DNA from: Smittia aterrima
Taxonomy: Eukaryota > Arthropoda > Insecta > Diptera > Chironomidae
Reading direction: 5' to 3'
NCBI GenBank assembly: GCA_033063855.1
Contig: CP093830.1
Span: forward strand, 21,266,854-21,330,853
DNA: 64,000 bases
Shown: positions 37,495 through 46,690 of the stretch, piece by piece
How positions within the stretch are numbered: the first letter of the stretch is position 1
Layout: every line of letters begins with the position of its first letter
The notes under the pieces: model-generated
Told to the model about the DNA's origin: nothing
What the model saw: the letters and a program-made list of their open reading frames with translations, nothing else
Databases searched by the model: none
Position numbers and translations under genes: made by a program

Positions 37495-38715
37495 ATGGAT
37501 CCATTGGAATACTTCTCACGTTTTCTCGGAATTTCCGAAATGATTTTCGATCATTTTAACGGCAAGGAATTGATAGAAGTTTCAGAAGTCAGTCCAAGCT
37601 ATTACAATTTCATCGCATCATCGAAAGCTCTCATGGAGAAGATAAAAATTGTTTTTGATAAGGATCATAAACTAATAAATTCGGAAGATTCTGATTTGCT
37701 GAAGAACAGCTCGAGATTGTATCAGAACATTGAAATCACGGGGCTCGTCTTATCTCCCAGTGATTATTCAAAACCTCCTCATTACGACTACTCCATTATC
37801 ACTTTGCCACTTGATTTTCTTCAAAGTAAGTCTCACGAATGGAAAATTGTTTCACTCGACGAAGTTTATTTTGGAAACAAACTCGAAATGTGGAAACTTC
37901 TTTCATCAATCGAATCGTCAGTAGAAAGTCTTTCTTTAGAAGAGTATAGCCGCCGTCGTTTCAAGTTTTCATTTGATGATTCATCAAACTTTGAATCTTT
38001 TAAAGCTTTAAAGTTTCCAAAGCTAAAAAAATTGAAACTGGAACCTAATGGTGATTCCGATTTGAGTGAACCTTATGTCAGATTTTTGTCAAACTCGTTT
38101 TCAGTCGAAGAACTTGATCTTGGATGTTTTTTTAGAGAAGTCGTAGTAACAAAAATGCTCGAAAACTTCGACAAACTAACAAGTCTTAAGGTTACTCCAA
38201 GACACATCGATCAAATGTACGAAGATGATGAATCTGGGAAACGATTTCAATTCAAGCTAAAAAGATTGGAAATTTATAATTTGAAAATTCATGAGTCATC
38301 AAATCTTCGGAAATTTCTTAAATCACAAAGCGACAATCTCGAAGAGTTGACAATCAAACTCTTCTACGACAAAGAAACTTTCGATGTGATCATGAAATTG
38401 CCAAAGCTCAAAAGTTTATGCCTCAAGGAGATTCATGAGTTGTCCAAGAAGGAAATTTCAAAAAAAGTTTCAACCTCAATCACTGATCTAAACATCGAAT
38501 ATTCCTTTGAAAGTCTAGAGATTGAACCTGTCAGCTTAAAATTTCTATTGGAGTCAATGCCAAACGTTGAAACAATTAGTCTTACGACAATCGATGAAGA
38601 AATTTTCGAAATGTTGAAATCAATGGAAAGAAAGTTTGAAGTGAAAGTTTTTGAGAATGAAAATGTCCAAAATGATAAAAATGAGAAAGTTTTAAAGGAA
38701 GTCTTAAAGTTTTGA
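37495..38715 (+). CDS. F-box/LRR protein, array copy A (long-tail type)
   Basis: 406 residues. Residues about 1-52 (MDPLEYFSRFL, then MIFDHFNGKELIEVSEVSPS) fit an F-box: Leu/Pro start, IF..FNG..DL, SEVSPSYYNFI. The rest is a series of degenerate leucine-rich segments, for example FPKLKKLKL, SVEELDLG, LPKLKSLCL and MPNVETISL. F-box proteins bind Skp1 and present substrates to cullin ubiquitin ligases, with LRRs usually contacting the substrate; this role is inferred for the whole array. Unlike all other copies, A lacks the Lys-rich N-terminal extension and starts directly at MDPLEY, because its leader exon carries unrelated sequence before the ATG. The tail ends KVLKEVLKF. It is the first gene of the array. 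Confidence 0.85.
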   Translation: MDPLEYFSRFLGISEMIFDHFNGKELIEVSEVSPSYYNFIASSKALMEKIKIVFDKDHKLINSEDSDLLKNSSRLYQNIEITGLVLSPSDYSKPPHYDYSIITLPLDFLQSKSHEWKIVSLDEVYFGNKLEMWKLLSSIESSVESLSLEEYSRRRFKFSFDDSSNFESFKALKFPKLKKLKLEPNGDSDLSEPYVRFLSNSFSVEELDLGCFFREVVVTKMLENFDKLTSLKVTPRHIDQMYEDDESGKRFQFKLKRLEIYNLKIHESSNLRKFLKSQSDNLEELTIKLFYDKETFDVIMKLPKLKSLCLKEIHELSKKEISKKVSTSITDLNIEYSFESLEIEPVSLKFLLESMPNVETISLTTIDEEIFEMLKSMERKFEVKVFENENVQNDKNEKVLKEVLKF

Positions 38716-39108
38716 AAAATTTGCGCGCGGAAGAAATCGACAGTTCAATGGCAAACTAAAATAGTTTTTAATTTTATTCTCATTGTCACAGTTTGTAAAC
38801 TTCGTGAAGATCAAAATGAACTTGAAAATGACGAATAATAACAATCTTCATATCTTTAACTTAATGTCGACCTGGAAAATAAATTATTTATATAAGAAAC
38901 GAAAGACCTTTTCAATTTTCAATAAAAATCTTTACAAATAATTTTCTCTTTCTTCGAGTTTTTGGTTTCAACTTTTTATTTTCAGAAAATATGAAGTTTT
39001 ACTTTGCATTATCATCAACTGTGTCTTCATTTGTAAGCAAAGCTTCGAGAATTCCACTAAATATTTCTCAGTTCTGTTCGCTTCTGTTTCAGATTTTTGA
39101 ATTAAAAA
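38716..39108 (+). other. Intergenic A-B
   Basis: AT-rich spacer with AATAAA near 38878 and 38921 for the end of copy A. A 29-41 codon frame beginning MKFYFALSSTVS at 38991 has a close match behind copy C (42572); see findings. Confidence 0.35.
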
Positions 39109-39311
39109 TTTTGTAGTTTACCAGCGGATTTGCCTTCTAATTAGAATTTATGTGAATTATCACTTGACTCATTAAGAATTCAAGTGAAAAGAACGACATA
39201 AAGGAAGCCTTTGCTATCGCTTCATTCATTTCACTTTCAACATTTGAAAAGGTAAGACACGCTCTCCTGAAGGTTAAAAAGTTATTTATTTCAACTCATT
39301 TTTCTTTTTAG
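39109..39311 (+). promoter_or_regulatory. F-box copy B: upstream block, leader exon and leader intron
   Basis: The shared block appears as ACCAGCGGATTTGCCTTCTA at about 39119, the leader exon ends at 39251 (donor GTAAGACACGCTCTC), and the acceptor is at 39311. The ATG follows 15 bases into exon 2, as in most copies. Confidence 0.55.
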
Positions 39312-39326
39312 ATAAAAGATTTAAAA

Positions 39327-40574
39327 ATGGACGTAATCTCATCAGCAGAAAATATCAAGAAAATATCATTGAAGCTCAATTCAGAAGAGGAAACGAAAGC
39401 AGAAGACAAGGAAGTTTCAAATGAAGTTCATAACAAGAAAATCACAATATCTGAGAACAAAATGGATCCGTTGGAATATTTCTCACGATTTCTCGACATG
39501 TCTGAAACGATTTTCGATCATTTCAACGGAACTGACTTGTTAGTAATTTCAGAAGTCAGTCCAAGCTATTACAACTTCATTGCTTCATCGAGAGTTCTCA
39601 TGGAGAAGATAAAAGTTGTTTCTAATGAGAATCGAACGCTCGACACTTCGGAAGATTACAATTTGCTGAAGAACAGCTCGAGATTGTATCAAAACGTTGA
39701 AATTCTACGATACGCTGACAGATTTGCTGCTCTAAGCAATGACGACTACATAACAAAGTTGGAACTTGAGTTTTTTCTTAAAAAGTCTCGCGAATGGAAA
39801 AACGTTTCACTCAGAGATGTTTGTTTTAAAACAAAGCTCGATTTATGGAGTTTGCTCTCATCAATCGAATCGTCGGTAGAAAGTCTTTCTGTTTTTAATT
39901 TTTTATGCGTTCTTCCATTGGATGAAGATGATTCATCGGATATCGAATCTTTCGAAACTTTGAAGTTTCCGAAGCTGAAGGAATTGAATCTGCATCTTCA
40001 TTACTATTCTGATTTGAGTGAAACGCTTGTGGCATTTTTGTCAAATTCTGTTTCAATTGAAACACTTCAGTTGATAGGTTCGTCCGATCACGAAAATATT
40101 TCAAGAAAAATGCTCGAAAACTTCGACAAACTAACAAGTCTCCATCTTGGAGAAAATCAAGTAAAGTTTATTTTCAAAGATGAATTGTGGAAACGATTTC
40201 AATTTAATCTGAAGAGATTTTGGATAATTTCATTAAAAGATTATGCATTGAGCGATATGGCAATTGCTCGTAACTTTCGAAATTTCCTTAAATCACAAAG
40301 CGATCATCTCGAAGCTTTGTTATTCAAAGAATGCATCGACAAAGAAACTTTTAATGTGATCATGAAATTGCCAAAGCTCGAATATCTTTTCTTCGGTGAT
40401 TTCAATGGTTTGCCCGAGAATGAAATTCCAAGAGTAGTTTCAAATTCAATCATTATTTTACACATGTTTAAATGCTCGGTTGAAGATGCCACGGTAAAAT
40501 TTCTTATAAAGTCAATGCCTAACGCAAAAACTATTTTTACTGAGCTGTCTTTGTCAACAGCTTCTATTTCTTAA
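39327..40574 (+). CDS. F-box/LRR protein, array copy B (short-tail type)
   Basis: 415 residues. An N-terminal extension of about 46 residues (MDVISSAENIKK, then Glu/Lys-rich) precedes the F-box, which starts at MDPLEYFSRF. LRR-like segments follow, including FPKLKELNLHL, SIETLQLIG, FDKLTSLHLG and LPKLEYLFFG. After SMPNAKT the frame runs on into the sequence that forms the 3' trailer of copies E and G, so the last residues (ELSLSTASIS) are translated trailer, including its hairpin. The C-terminus is therefore probably recent in origin and shorter than in copies A and C. Confidence 0.82.
   Translation: MDVISSAENIKKISLKLNSEEETKAEDKEVSNEVHNKKITISENKMDPLEYFSRFLDMSETIFDHFNGTDLLVISEVSPSYYNFIASSRVLMEKIKVVSNENRTLDTSEDYNLLKNSSRLYQNVEILRYADRFAALSNDDYITKLELEFFLKKSREWKNVSLRDVCFKTKLDLWSLLSSIESSVESLSVFNFLCVLPLDEDDSSDIESFETLKFPKLKELNLHLHYYSDLSETLVAFLSNSVSIETLQLIGSSDHENISRKMLENFDKLTSLHLGENQVKFIFKDELWKRFQFNLKRFWIISLKDYALSDMAIARNFRNFLKSQSDHLEALLFKECIDKETFNVIMKLPKLEYLFFGDFNGLPENEIPRVVSNSIIILHMFKCSVEDATVKFLIKSMPNAKTIFTELSLSTASIS
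40543..40562 (+). other. Conserved hairpin of the short-tail trailer (within the end of B)
   Basis: Stem AGCTGT / ACAGCT with an 8-base loop CTTTGTCA. The identical hairpin is found behind E (44989-45008) and G (49228-49247). Here it overlaps the last codons of B. Confidence 0.6.
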
Positions 40575-40748
40575 TTCGAGTTAATTTTTATTGTTTCACG
40601 AACAGAACGTAAACTAAGGAAATTGAAAGATTCTTTATCTCAAAAAACTTTCAAGCATTTCCATTCATTAATAAGTTTATTGTTCGTTTAATTTAAAATA
40701 AATTCATGAAATTAAATTCTTTTTCTATTATATTGTCTTTGGTTGCGA

Positions 40749-40937
40749 TCACATTTTTTTTGAACACACACAAATTAATTTGAAACGATGATCAAAATCT
40801 TCAATCCCATCATCTTCTTCGTCTTCTCTGAATCGATTCGTGGCATGCGATCGAGGATCTGGCGAAAAAAAATTATTTCTGACGATGAGATGCTCAACAT
40901 CTTGATCTCTGATGATTACACTGCAGCACGAGAACAT
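40749..40937 (-). CDS. Antisense small ORF, copy 1 (between B and C)
   Basis: 62 codons starting MFSCC at 40937. The core RDQDVEHLIVRNNFFSPDPR, then SHATNRFREDEEDDGIEDF, matches the frames at 45255-45410 and 63298-63432. A one-base insertion near the end removes the stop used by the other two, giving an unrelated tail (DHRFKLICVCSKKM). It points away from F-box copy C and begins about 45 bases from C's shared upstream block, so a bidirectional promoter is possible. It is not recognised as a known protein; it may be a captured C-terminal exon rather than a whole gene. Confidence 0.4.
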   Translation of the reverse strand: MFSCCSVIIRDQDVEHLIVRNNFFSPDPRSHATNRFREDEEDDGIEDFDHRFKLICVCSKKM

Positions 40938-40980
40938 TGAAAAGTTGTATTCAAGTCAAAAGCCTCGCAGTGAAAAAATT

Positions 40981-41140
40981 TGTTTATTTTGTATTTTATC
41001 GGCGGATTTGTCTTCCAATAAGAATTAAGAAAAAAATAAAAATTTGAAGCCACTTCACTCATTTCACTCTCAATATTCGAAAAGGTAAGACACGCTCTCC
41101 CGAAGGTCCAAAAAATATTTATTTCATTTTTCTTTTTTAG
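40981..41140 (+). promoter_or_regulatory. F-box copy C: upstream block, leader exon and leader intron
   Basis: Block variant GGCGGATTTGTCTTCCAATA starts at about 41001; the leader exon ends at 41084 and the acceptor is at 41140. The layout is as in the other copies. Confidence 0.55.
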
Positions 41141-41155
41141 ATAAAAGATTTACAA

Positions 41156-42481
41156 ATGAACGTAATCTCATCAGCAAAAGACATCAGAGAAACTGCATCG
41201 AAGCGAAAGCTCGAGGAGGAAACAAAACCAGAAGTTTCAATTGAAGAACATGAAAAGAAAATCTTTGCTGAGAACAAAAGGGACCCTTTGGAATATTTTT
41301 CACGTTTTCTCGACATCCCCGAAATAATTTTTCAACATTTCAACGGCACTGACTTGTTAGAAATTTCAGAAGTCAATCCAAGCTATTACAACTTTATCGC
41401 AGCTTCAAAAGTTCTAATGAAGAAAATTAAAGTTGTTTTGAATAAGGAACCTGCGTTCACGAAATCGGAGGATTACAATTTGCTGAAGAACAGTTCGCGA
41501 TTGTATCAAAACATTGAAATCCGGGGACGTTTCTCATTTTCATCAAAGTCAGACGACTACTCTGTTACCACTTTGGCACTTGATTTTATTCAAAGTAAAA
41601 CTCACGAATGGAAAAACGTTTCACTCGACGAAGTTTATTTTAAAAACAAAATTGATATGTGGAAGTTTCTTTCATCAATCGAATCATCAGTTGAAAGCAT
41701 TTCAATCCAAGAGTATATCATTAATACTTTCAAATTTCATAATGAAAATAATTCGTCAAACTTCGAAACTTTAAAGTTTCCAAAGCTAAAAGAATTGAAT
41801 TTGTTTCTTAATAACAGATCCGATTTGACTGAAGCTTATGTCAGATTTTTCTTAAAAGCGGTGAACGTCAAAGAACTTCATTTGGGAAGACATCTTAGAA
41901 TCAGCCAAGTAACAGAAATGCTCGTAAACTTCAAAAAACTAAAAATCCTTACGGTTACACCTCAGGGCAGAGATCAAATGTTTATAAATGATTTGTGGAA
42001 AAGTTTTCAATTCAAGCTCAAACATTTGTCAGTTAGCAAACCTCTTAGAAGACGCAATGTCCAACCATTACATCTTCGGAAATTCCTTATATCACAATGC
42101 GACCATCTCGAAGAGTTGACAATCCAACTACGTTACAAAAGGAAAACCTTCAATGTGATCATGAAATTGAGAAATCTCAAAAGTTTATGTTTCGAGGAGT
42201 TTCATGATTTTCCCGAGAACGAAATTCCAAAAAAAATTTCAACCTCAATCACTGAGCTAACCTTGGAAAGTCCAATGGTTGACACTGTCAAGTTAAAATT
42301 TCTATTGGAGTCAATGCCAAACGTTAAAAGAATTAGTCTCTGGACGATCGATGATGAAATTGCAAAAATGTTGAAATCATTGGAAAGAAAAATTGAAGTG
42401 AAAGTTTTTGAGTTGGACAGAGACCGAAATGGGATAATTCAGAAAGTTTTAAAAGAAGTCATAAACTTTGAAGAAATTTGA
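41156..42481 (+). CDS. F-box/LRR protein, array copy C (long-tail type)
   Basis: 441 residues, the longest intact copy. An N-terminal extension (MNVISSAKDIRETASKRKLEEE, with a basic KRKL patch that could act in nuclear import) leads to the F-box at DPLEYFSRFLDIPEIIFQHF. LRR-like segments follow (FPKLKELNLFL, VNVKELHLG, MKLRNLKSLCF, SITELTLES, MPNVKRISL). The long tail ERKIEVKVFE...KVLKEVINFEEI is shared with A and F. It is very close to copy F through the first 130 codons and beyond, so C shows what F looked like before its insertion. Confidence 0.86.
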   Translation: MNVISSAKDIRETASKRKLEEETKPEVSIEEHEKKIFAENKRDPLEYFSRFLDIPEIIFQHFNGTDLLEISEVNPSYYNFIAASKVLMKKIKVVLNKEPAFTKSEDYNLLKNSSRLYQNIEIRGRFSFSSKSDDYSVTTLALDFIQSKTHEWKNVSLDEVYFKNKIDMWKFLSSIESSVESISIQEYIINTFKFHNENNSSNFETLKFPKLKELNLFLNNRSDLTEAYVRFFLKAVNVKELHLGRHLRISQVTEMLVNFKKLKILTVTPQGRDQMFINDLWKSFQFKLKHLSVSKPLRRRNVQPLHLRKFLISQCDHLEELTIQLRYKRKTFNVIMKLRNLKSLCFEEFHDFPENEIPKKISTSITELTLESPMVDTVKLKFLLESMPNVKRISLWTIDDEIAKMLKSLERKIEVKVFELDRDRNGIIQKVLKEVINFEEI

Positions 42482-42700
42482 AAAAACTTATCTCATTTCA
42501 GTATTGTCCGGACTGAAGACTTTTTTAATTTTAATAAAAAATATTTGCAAATATTTAATTTTTCAGCAAATATGAAATTTTACTTTGCATTATCATCAAC
42601 AGTGTCTACATTTGTAACTGCGGACAGGTTCTGTTTCAAATGTTTTAATGAGAACCCTTAATTTTAATAATTCTTAGACTGAAATAGTTGTTCACAATAT
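42482..42700 (+). other. Intergenic C-D
   Basis: AT-rich spacer. It carries AATAAA near 42533 and a second version of the MKFYFALSSTVS frame at 42572-42661, matching the spacer behind copy A. Confidence 0.35.
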
Positions 42701-42842
42701 CAAAGGATTTGTCTTCTAACAAGAATTCAATGTGAAAAGAAAAGTTTGCTATCGCTTGACACATTCGACACTCAACATTCGAAAAGGTAAGACACGCTCT
42801 CCCGAAGGTTCAAGAAAATATTTATTACATTTTTCTTTATAG
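42701..42842 (+). promoter_or_regulatory. F-box copy D: upstream block, leader exon and leader intron
   Basis: Only the second half of the block is well kept (GGATTTGTCTTCTAACAAGA, from about 42705). The leader exon ends at 42786 with the same donor, and the acceptor is at 42842. Confidence 0.5.
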
Positions 42843-42857
42843 ATAAAAGATTTAAAA

Positions 42858-43256
42858 ATGGACGTAATCTCATCAGCAGAAGACATCAAGAAAGCAGCTT
42901 TGAAGCGAAAGCTTGAGGAGGAAACAAAAACAGAAGTTTCAAGTGAAGAACAAGAAAAGAAAATCAAATTATGCGAAATGCTTAAGCCAGCGGAAGAAAC
43001 GAAAGCAGCAGAAACAGAAGTTTCATGTGAAGATCCTAAAACGAAAGTCACAATATCTGAGAACAATATAGATCCGTTGGGATATTTCTCGCGTTTTCTC
43101 GACATTTCTGAAATGATCTTTCAACATTTCAATGGCAAAGATTTGATAGCAATTTCAGAAGTCCATCCAAGCTATTACAACTTCATCGCATCATCGAAAA
43201 CTCTAATGCAAATCTTTGTTAACAGTTTTTATTTGAGCCAAGAAGATTACTTTTAA
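42858..43256 (+). pseudogene. F-box copy D, truncated by internal deletion
   Basis: 132 codons. It holds the N-terminal extension (with a doubled Glu/Lys-rich part containing two EETKxE segments) and a complete F-box up to SSKTLMQ. It then joins directly to sequence resembling the 3' trailer (TTTGTTAACAG, then TGTCTCATGACCAGAAC), so the LRR region is absent. The frame ends 14 codons after the junction. It could still make an F-box-only protein, which might compete for Skp1, but it is more simply a deletion derivative of the short-tail type. Confidence 0.65.
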
Positions 43257-43559
43257 TGTCTCATGACCAGAACTTAAACTAAGAAAAAACGAATCTTTTT
43301 CTCGAAGAACTTGAAAGCATGTCCATTTATCTGATCAAAGTTTATTGTTCGTTTCATTTTAAATAAATTTATTAAATTTGAAAATTGTTTTTAACGATGA
43401 GACTACATCTGATTTGGCGTCGCCAAATTGGCGAGAATGGGATCCAAACTTCGGAACTACTGCATTGAAAGCAGAATTCTACAAGTCACATAAATTCTAC
43501 CTTGTAATGAAAAAAAAAAATTTAAGTGTCGATCGATTTCCTGGCTCTTTTCGAAACTC
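43257..43559 (+). other. Spacer D-E with a scrambled antisense-ORF relic
   Basis: The short-tail trailer runs to about 43375 and then joins bases 43378-43402 (GAAAATTGTTTTTAACGATGAG), which match the middle of the antisense small ORF. The next 150 bases have no match that I can see in the window. A 70-codon plus frame here is probably fortuitous. Confidence 0.4.
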
Positions 43560-43697
43560 TTATCTGGTTTCTAATAAGAGTTCAATGTGAAAGAAAAACT
43601 TTGCTATCGCTTAACACATTCGACACTCAACATTCGAAAAGGTAAGACACGCTCTCCTGAAGGTTCAAAAAAAATATTTATTTCATTTTTCTTTCAG
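43560..43697 (+). promoter_or_regulatory. F-box copy E: leader exon and leader intron, block reduced
   Basis: Only GGTTTCTAATAAGAGTTCAA survives of the upstream block. The leader exon ends at 43641 and the acceptor is at 43697 (TTTCAG, where most copies have TTTTAG). Confidence 0.5.
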
Positions 43698-43712
43698 GTA
43701 AAAGATTTAAAA

Positions 43713-44915
43713 ATGGACGTAATCTCATCAGCAGAAGATATCAAAGAAACTGCATTGAAGCGAAAGCTCGATGAGGAAATGGCAGCAGAAGTTTCAAATG
43801 AAGCTCATAACAAGAAAATCAATTTTGCTGATAACAAAATGGATCCTTTGGAATATTTCTCGCGTTTTCTTGACATGTCTGAGACGATTTTCGATCATTT
43901 CAACGGAAAAGATTTGATTAAGATATCAGAAGTCAGTCCAAGCTACTGCAACTTCATCGCCTCGTCGAAAGTTCTCATGGGAAAAATTGAAATTGTTTTT
44001 GATGAGGATCGAAGGCTCGAGACTTCAGAAGATTTTGATTTGTTAATGAACAGTTCGAGATTGTATCAAAATATTAAAATCCGACGAGATCATAATGAAA
44101 ACAGCTGCTGGAAAATAACGAATTTGGAACTTGAGTTGTTTCTTAACAAGTCTCGTGAATGGAAAAACGTTTCACTCAGAAATGTTTCTTTTAAAACAAA
44201 ACTCGATTTATGGAGTTTGCTCTCATCAATCGAATCGTCAGTCAAAAGCCTTTCTTTAACTGATTGTTCGTACCCTCTTACATTTGATGAGGATGATTCA
44301 TCGGATATCGAATCTTTCGGAACTTTGAAGTTCCCTAAGCTGAAAGAATTGAGCCTGTGTCTTTATAACAATTCCGATTTTAATGAAACGTTTGTGGCAT
44401 TTCTGTCAAATTCTGTTTCAATCGAATCACTCGAGTTAAAAGGTCGGTCCGATCACGAAAATATTTTAAGAAAAACGCTCGAAAACTTCGACAAACTAAC
44501 AAATCTCGATCTTGGACAAAACCAAGTAAAATTTATTTTCAAAGATGAATTGTGGAAACGATTTCAATTTAAGCTAAAGAAATTATGGATGATTTCGTCA
44601 TTCAGCAGATATGCATGGAGCGATACGATAATTTCTCGTAACTTTCGCAATTTCCTTAAATCACAAAGCGACAATCTCGAATATTTGTTGATCACACTAC
44701 ACTACGACAAAGAAATCTTCAATGTGATCATGAAATTGCGAAAACTCAAATATCTTTGTCTCTATGATTTTTGTGATTTGCCCGAGAATGAAGTTCCAAG
44801 TGTCGTTTCCACTTCAATCACTAATTTATACGTGGATTTTTTAAATGTTGAATGCTCGGTTAAAGATGTCATGATGAAATTTCTTTTAAAATCAATGCCA
44901 AATTCAAAAGAATAA
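43713..44915 (+). CDS. F-box/LRR protein, array copy E (short-tail type)
   Basis: 400 residues from the ATG at 43713; the longer open frame upstream crosses the leader intron and is not used. The N-terminal extension is MDVISSAEDIKETALKRKLD, the F-box begins at MDPLEYFSRFLDMSETIF, and LRR-like segments are FPKLKELSLCL, SIESLELKG, FDKLTNLDLG, LRKLKYLCL and STSITNLYVD. It ends KFLLKSMPNSKE. It is closest to H in the middle region (RRDHNENSC motif in both). The conserved hairpin trailer follows the stop. Confidence 0.84.
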   Translation: MDVISSAEDIKETALKRKLDEEMAAEVSNEAHNKKINFADNKMDPLEYFSRFLDMSETIFDHFNGKDLIKISEVSPSYCNFIASSKVLMGKIEIVFDEDRRLETSEDFDLLMNSSRLYQNIKIRRDHNENSCWKITNLELELFLNKSREWKNVSLRNVSFKTKLDLWSLLSSIESSVKSLSLTDCSYPLTFDEDDSSDIESFGTLKFPKLKELSLCLYNNSDFNETFVAFLSNSVSIESLELKGRSDHENILRKTLENFDKLTNLDLGQNQVKFIFKDELWKRFQFKLKKLWMISSFSRYAWSDTIISRNFRNFLKSQSDNLEYLLITLHYDKEIFNVIMKLRKLKYLCLYDFCDLPENEVPSVVSTSITNLYVDFLNVECSVKDVMMKFLLKSMPNSKE

Positions 44916-44988
44916 TAGATTTAACTGTTTAAAATGAATGAAAAAGAAGTTTGAAGAATTTCGAAAATGATTGAAGTCGACTGAAAGG

Positions 44989-45008
44989 AGCTGTCTTTGT
45001 CAACAGCT
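44989..45008 (+). other. Conserved hairpin in the trailer of copy E
   Basis: Same 6-bp stem and 8-base loop as behind B and G, here 74 bases past the stop. The trailer continues to an AATAAA near 45145. Confidence 0.6.
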
Positions 45009-45254
45009 TCTATTTCTTAATTCGAGATTATTTTTATTGTCTCACAGACAGAACGTAAACTAAGGAAATTGAAAGATTCTTTATCTCAAAAAACTTTTAA
45101 GCATTTCCATTCGTTATTCAAAGTTTATTGTTCGTTTAGTTTTAAATAAATTCATGAAATTAAATTAAATTGTTTTATTATTTTGTCTTCGGATGGGATC
45201 ACAAAAAAAATTAATCATAAGTCGAGGGTCGGGGAATGTAAAATTAAATTAATT

Positions 45255-45410
45255 TCAGACGACAACAAAGTCTTCTTTTCCATCGTCGTCTTCGTCTTCG
45301 CTGAATCGATTCGTGGCGTGCGATCGAGGATCTGGTGAAAGAAAATTGTTTCTAACGATGAGATGCTCAACATTTTGATCTCTGAGTCGACTAGCGCAGA
45401 ACGAGAACAT
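45255..45410 (-). CDS. Antisense small ORF, copy 2 (between E and F)
   Basis: 51 codons from ATG at 45410: MFSFCASRLRDQNVEHLIVR, then NNFLSPDPRSHATNRFSEDE, then DDDGKEDFVVV and a stop. Upstream of the ATG the same frame stays open for more than 20 codons (it reads FFYAEALEYNNP before the Met), so this may be the last exon of a longer protein. The ATG is about 40 bases from the shared block of copy F and points away from it. It is the best preserved of the three versions. No protein family is recognised. Confidence 0.45.
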   Translation of the reverse strand: MFSFCASRLRDQNVEHLIVRNNFLSPDPRSHATNRFSEDEDDDGKEDFVVV

Positions 45411-45450
45411 CGGATTGTTGTATTCCAAAGCTTCGGCGTAAAAGAATTTG

Positions 45451-45609
45451 TTTATTTTGTAGTTTACCAGCGGATTTGTCTTCTAATAAGAATTAAGAAA
45501 AAAGTAAAACTTTTTACTCATTTCACTCCCAAAATTTAAAAAGGTTAGACACGCTCGCATTATTATTTTATGAAATTTTTCTTTTTCATTTTAATTTATT
45601 TCTTTTTAG
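45451..45609 (+). promoter_or_regulatory. F-box copy F: upstream block, leader exon and leader intron
   Basis: The block is complete (CAGCGGATTTGTCTTCTAAT from about 45470). The leader exon ends at 45543 with a weaker donor, GTTAGACACGC instead of GTAAGACACGC, and the acceptor is at 45609, directly before the ATG. The usual 15-base leader between acceptor and ATG is missing. Confidence 0.5.
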
Positions 45610-45998
45610 ATGGAAACCACGGAGAAAACAGTAAGATTATCACAAAAGCTTTTGAAGAAAACAAAAGCAGAAGCAGCAGAAGTTTCAAGTGCTAAACCTT
45701 CCAAGAAAATCAAAAGACCAGAAAACAAAATGGATCCGTTGGAATATTTCTCACGTTTTCTCGACATCCCCGAAATTATTTTTCAACATTTCAACGGAAA
45801 AGATTTGATTAAGTCTTCAGAAGTCAATCCAAGCTATTACAACTTCATCTCAGCTTCGGAAGTTTTAATGGAGAAAATTAAAATTGTTTTGAATAAGGAA
45901 CCTGCGTTCACGAAATCGGAGGATTACAATTTGCTGAAGAACAGTTCGCGATTATATCAAAACATTGAAATCCGGGGACGCTTCTCATTTTCATCAAA

Positions 45999-46005
45999 GT
46001 CAGAC
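45999..46005 (+). repeat. Left 7-bp target-site duplication
   Basis: GTCAGAC, repeated at 46691-46697. Copy C has a single GTCAGAC at the matching place. Confidence 0.85.
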
Positions 46006-46690
46006 CATAGATAACAACATAACTAGATTCGACACTTCGCCAATAACGGTTTGAGAGAGGTTGCATTGTTGTTGCTTTTTGCTTTGTATGATTCCGATTC
46101 GGAATGGACCGAAATGTATGATTCCGGATTGGAATCATATATTTTGCTCCATTCCGGATTGGAATCAAGCATGCTTTTTTCGCTCATTTTGGGTTGTTGT
46201 TGTTGTTTCAAGGAGGTTGGGGGAAATTCAACTGAAACTCAGCTGTTTTTACTAAAAGCTTTGAAGTTTTATTCGAAATAAATGTATTCCTAGTTCGCCT
46301 GGACCCTAAGGGATTTTTTTGAAAGAAGTGGATAAGTGAATCATGTAGAAAAAAATTAAGAAAACTGTTGCAATGGGGAAGTTTGGGAATCGACTTAAGA
46401 TCAAAAAGCTATCACTTATTTAACAACAGAAAGATTAAAGCCGACAGCAAGGAAAATATCTCATCGCGTTAATAACGAAGAGCGATAGTTCTATCAAAAA
46501 CTAAGTTTATTAACATCAACGAACTGAAAAATTCTGCTTGATTCCAATCCGGAATGGAGCAAAATATATGATTCCAATCCGGAATCATACATTTCGGCCC
46601 ATTCCGAAACGGAATCATACAAAACGAAAAACAACAACAATGCAACCTCTCTGGACTTCAGTGTCGAATCTAGTTATGTTGTTATCTATG
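46006..46690. mobile_element. Nonautonomous terminal-inverted-repeat element (MITE-like), possibly P superfamily
   Basis: 685 bp bounded by inverted ends CATAGATAACAACATAAC. The inverted repeats are long: 46006-46171 on the left and about 46535-46690 on the right, nearly identical apart from an unalignable patch after the first 30 bases. Each end contains three near-palindromic units of the type ATTCCGGATTGGAAT, likely binding sites for the mobilising enzyme. The centre (46172-46534) has no open frame of note. A 7-bp duplication flanks it. The CA start with a TAACATAA-like run and a 7-8 bp duplication resemble P-type elements; that assignment is tentative. Confidence 0.85.

Noticed and set aside
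43587..43712. Upstream extension of F-box copy E frame
   Set aside because: Crosses the conserved leader intron (donor after 43641, acceptor at 43697); the true start is the conserved ATG at 43713.
46023..46281. Several frames with repeated IPIRN or SDSEW-like peptides
   Set aside because: They translate the palindromic units in the inverted-repeat ends of the inserted element.
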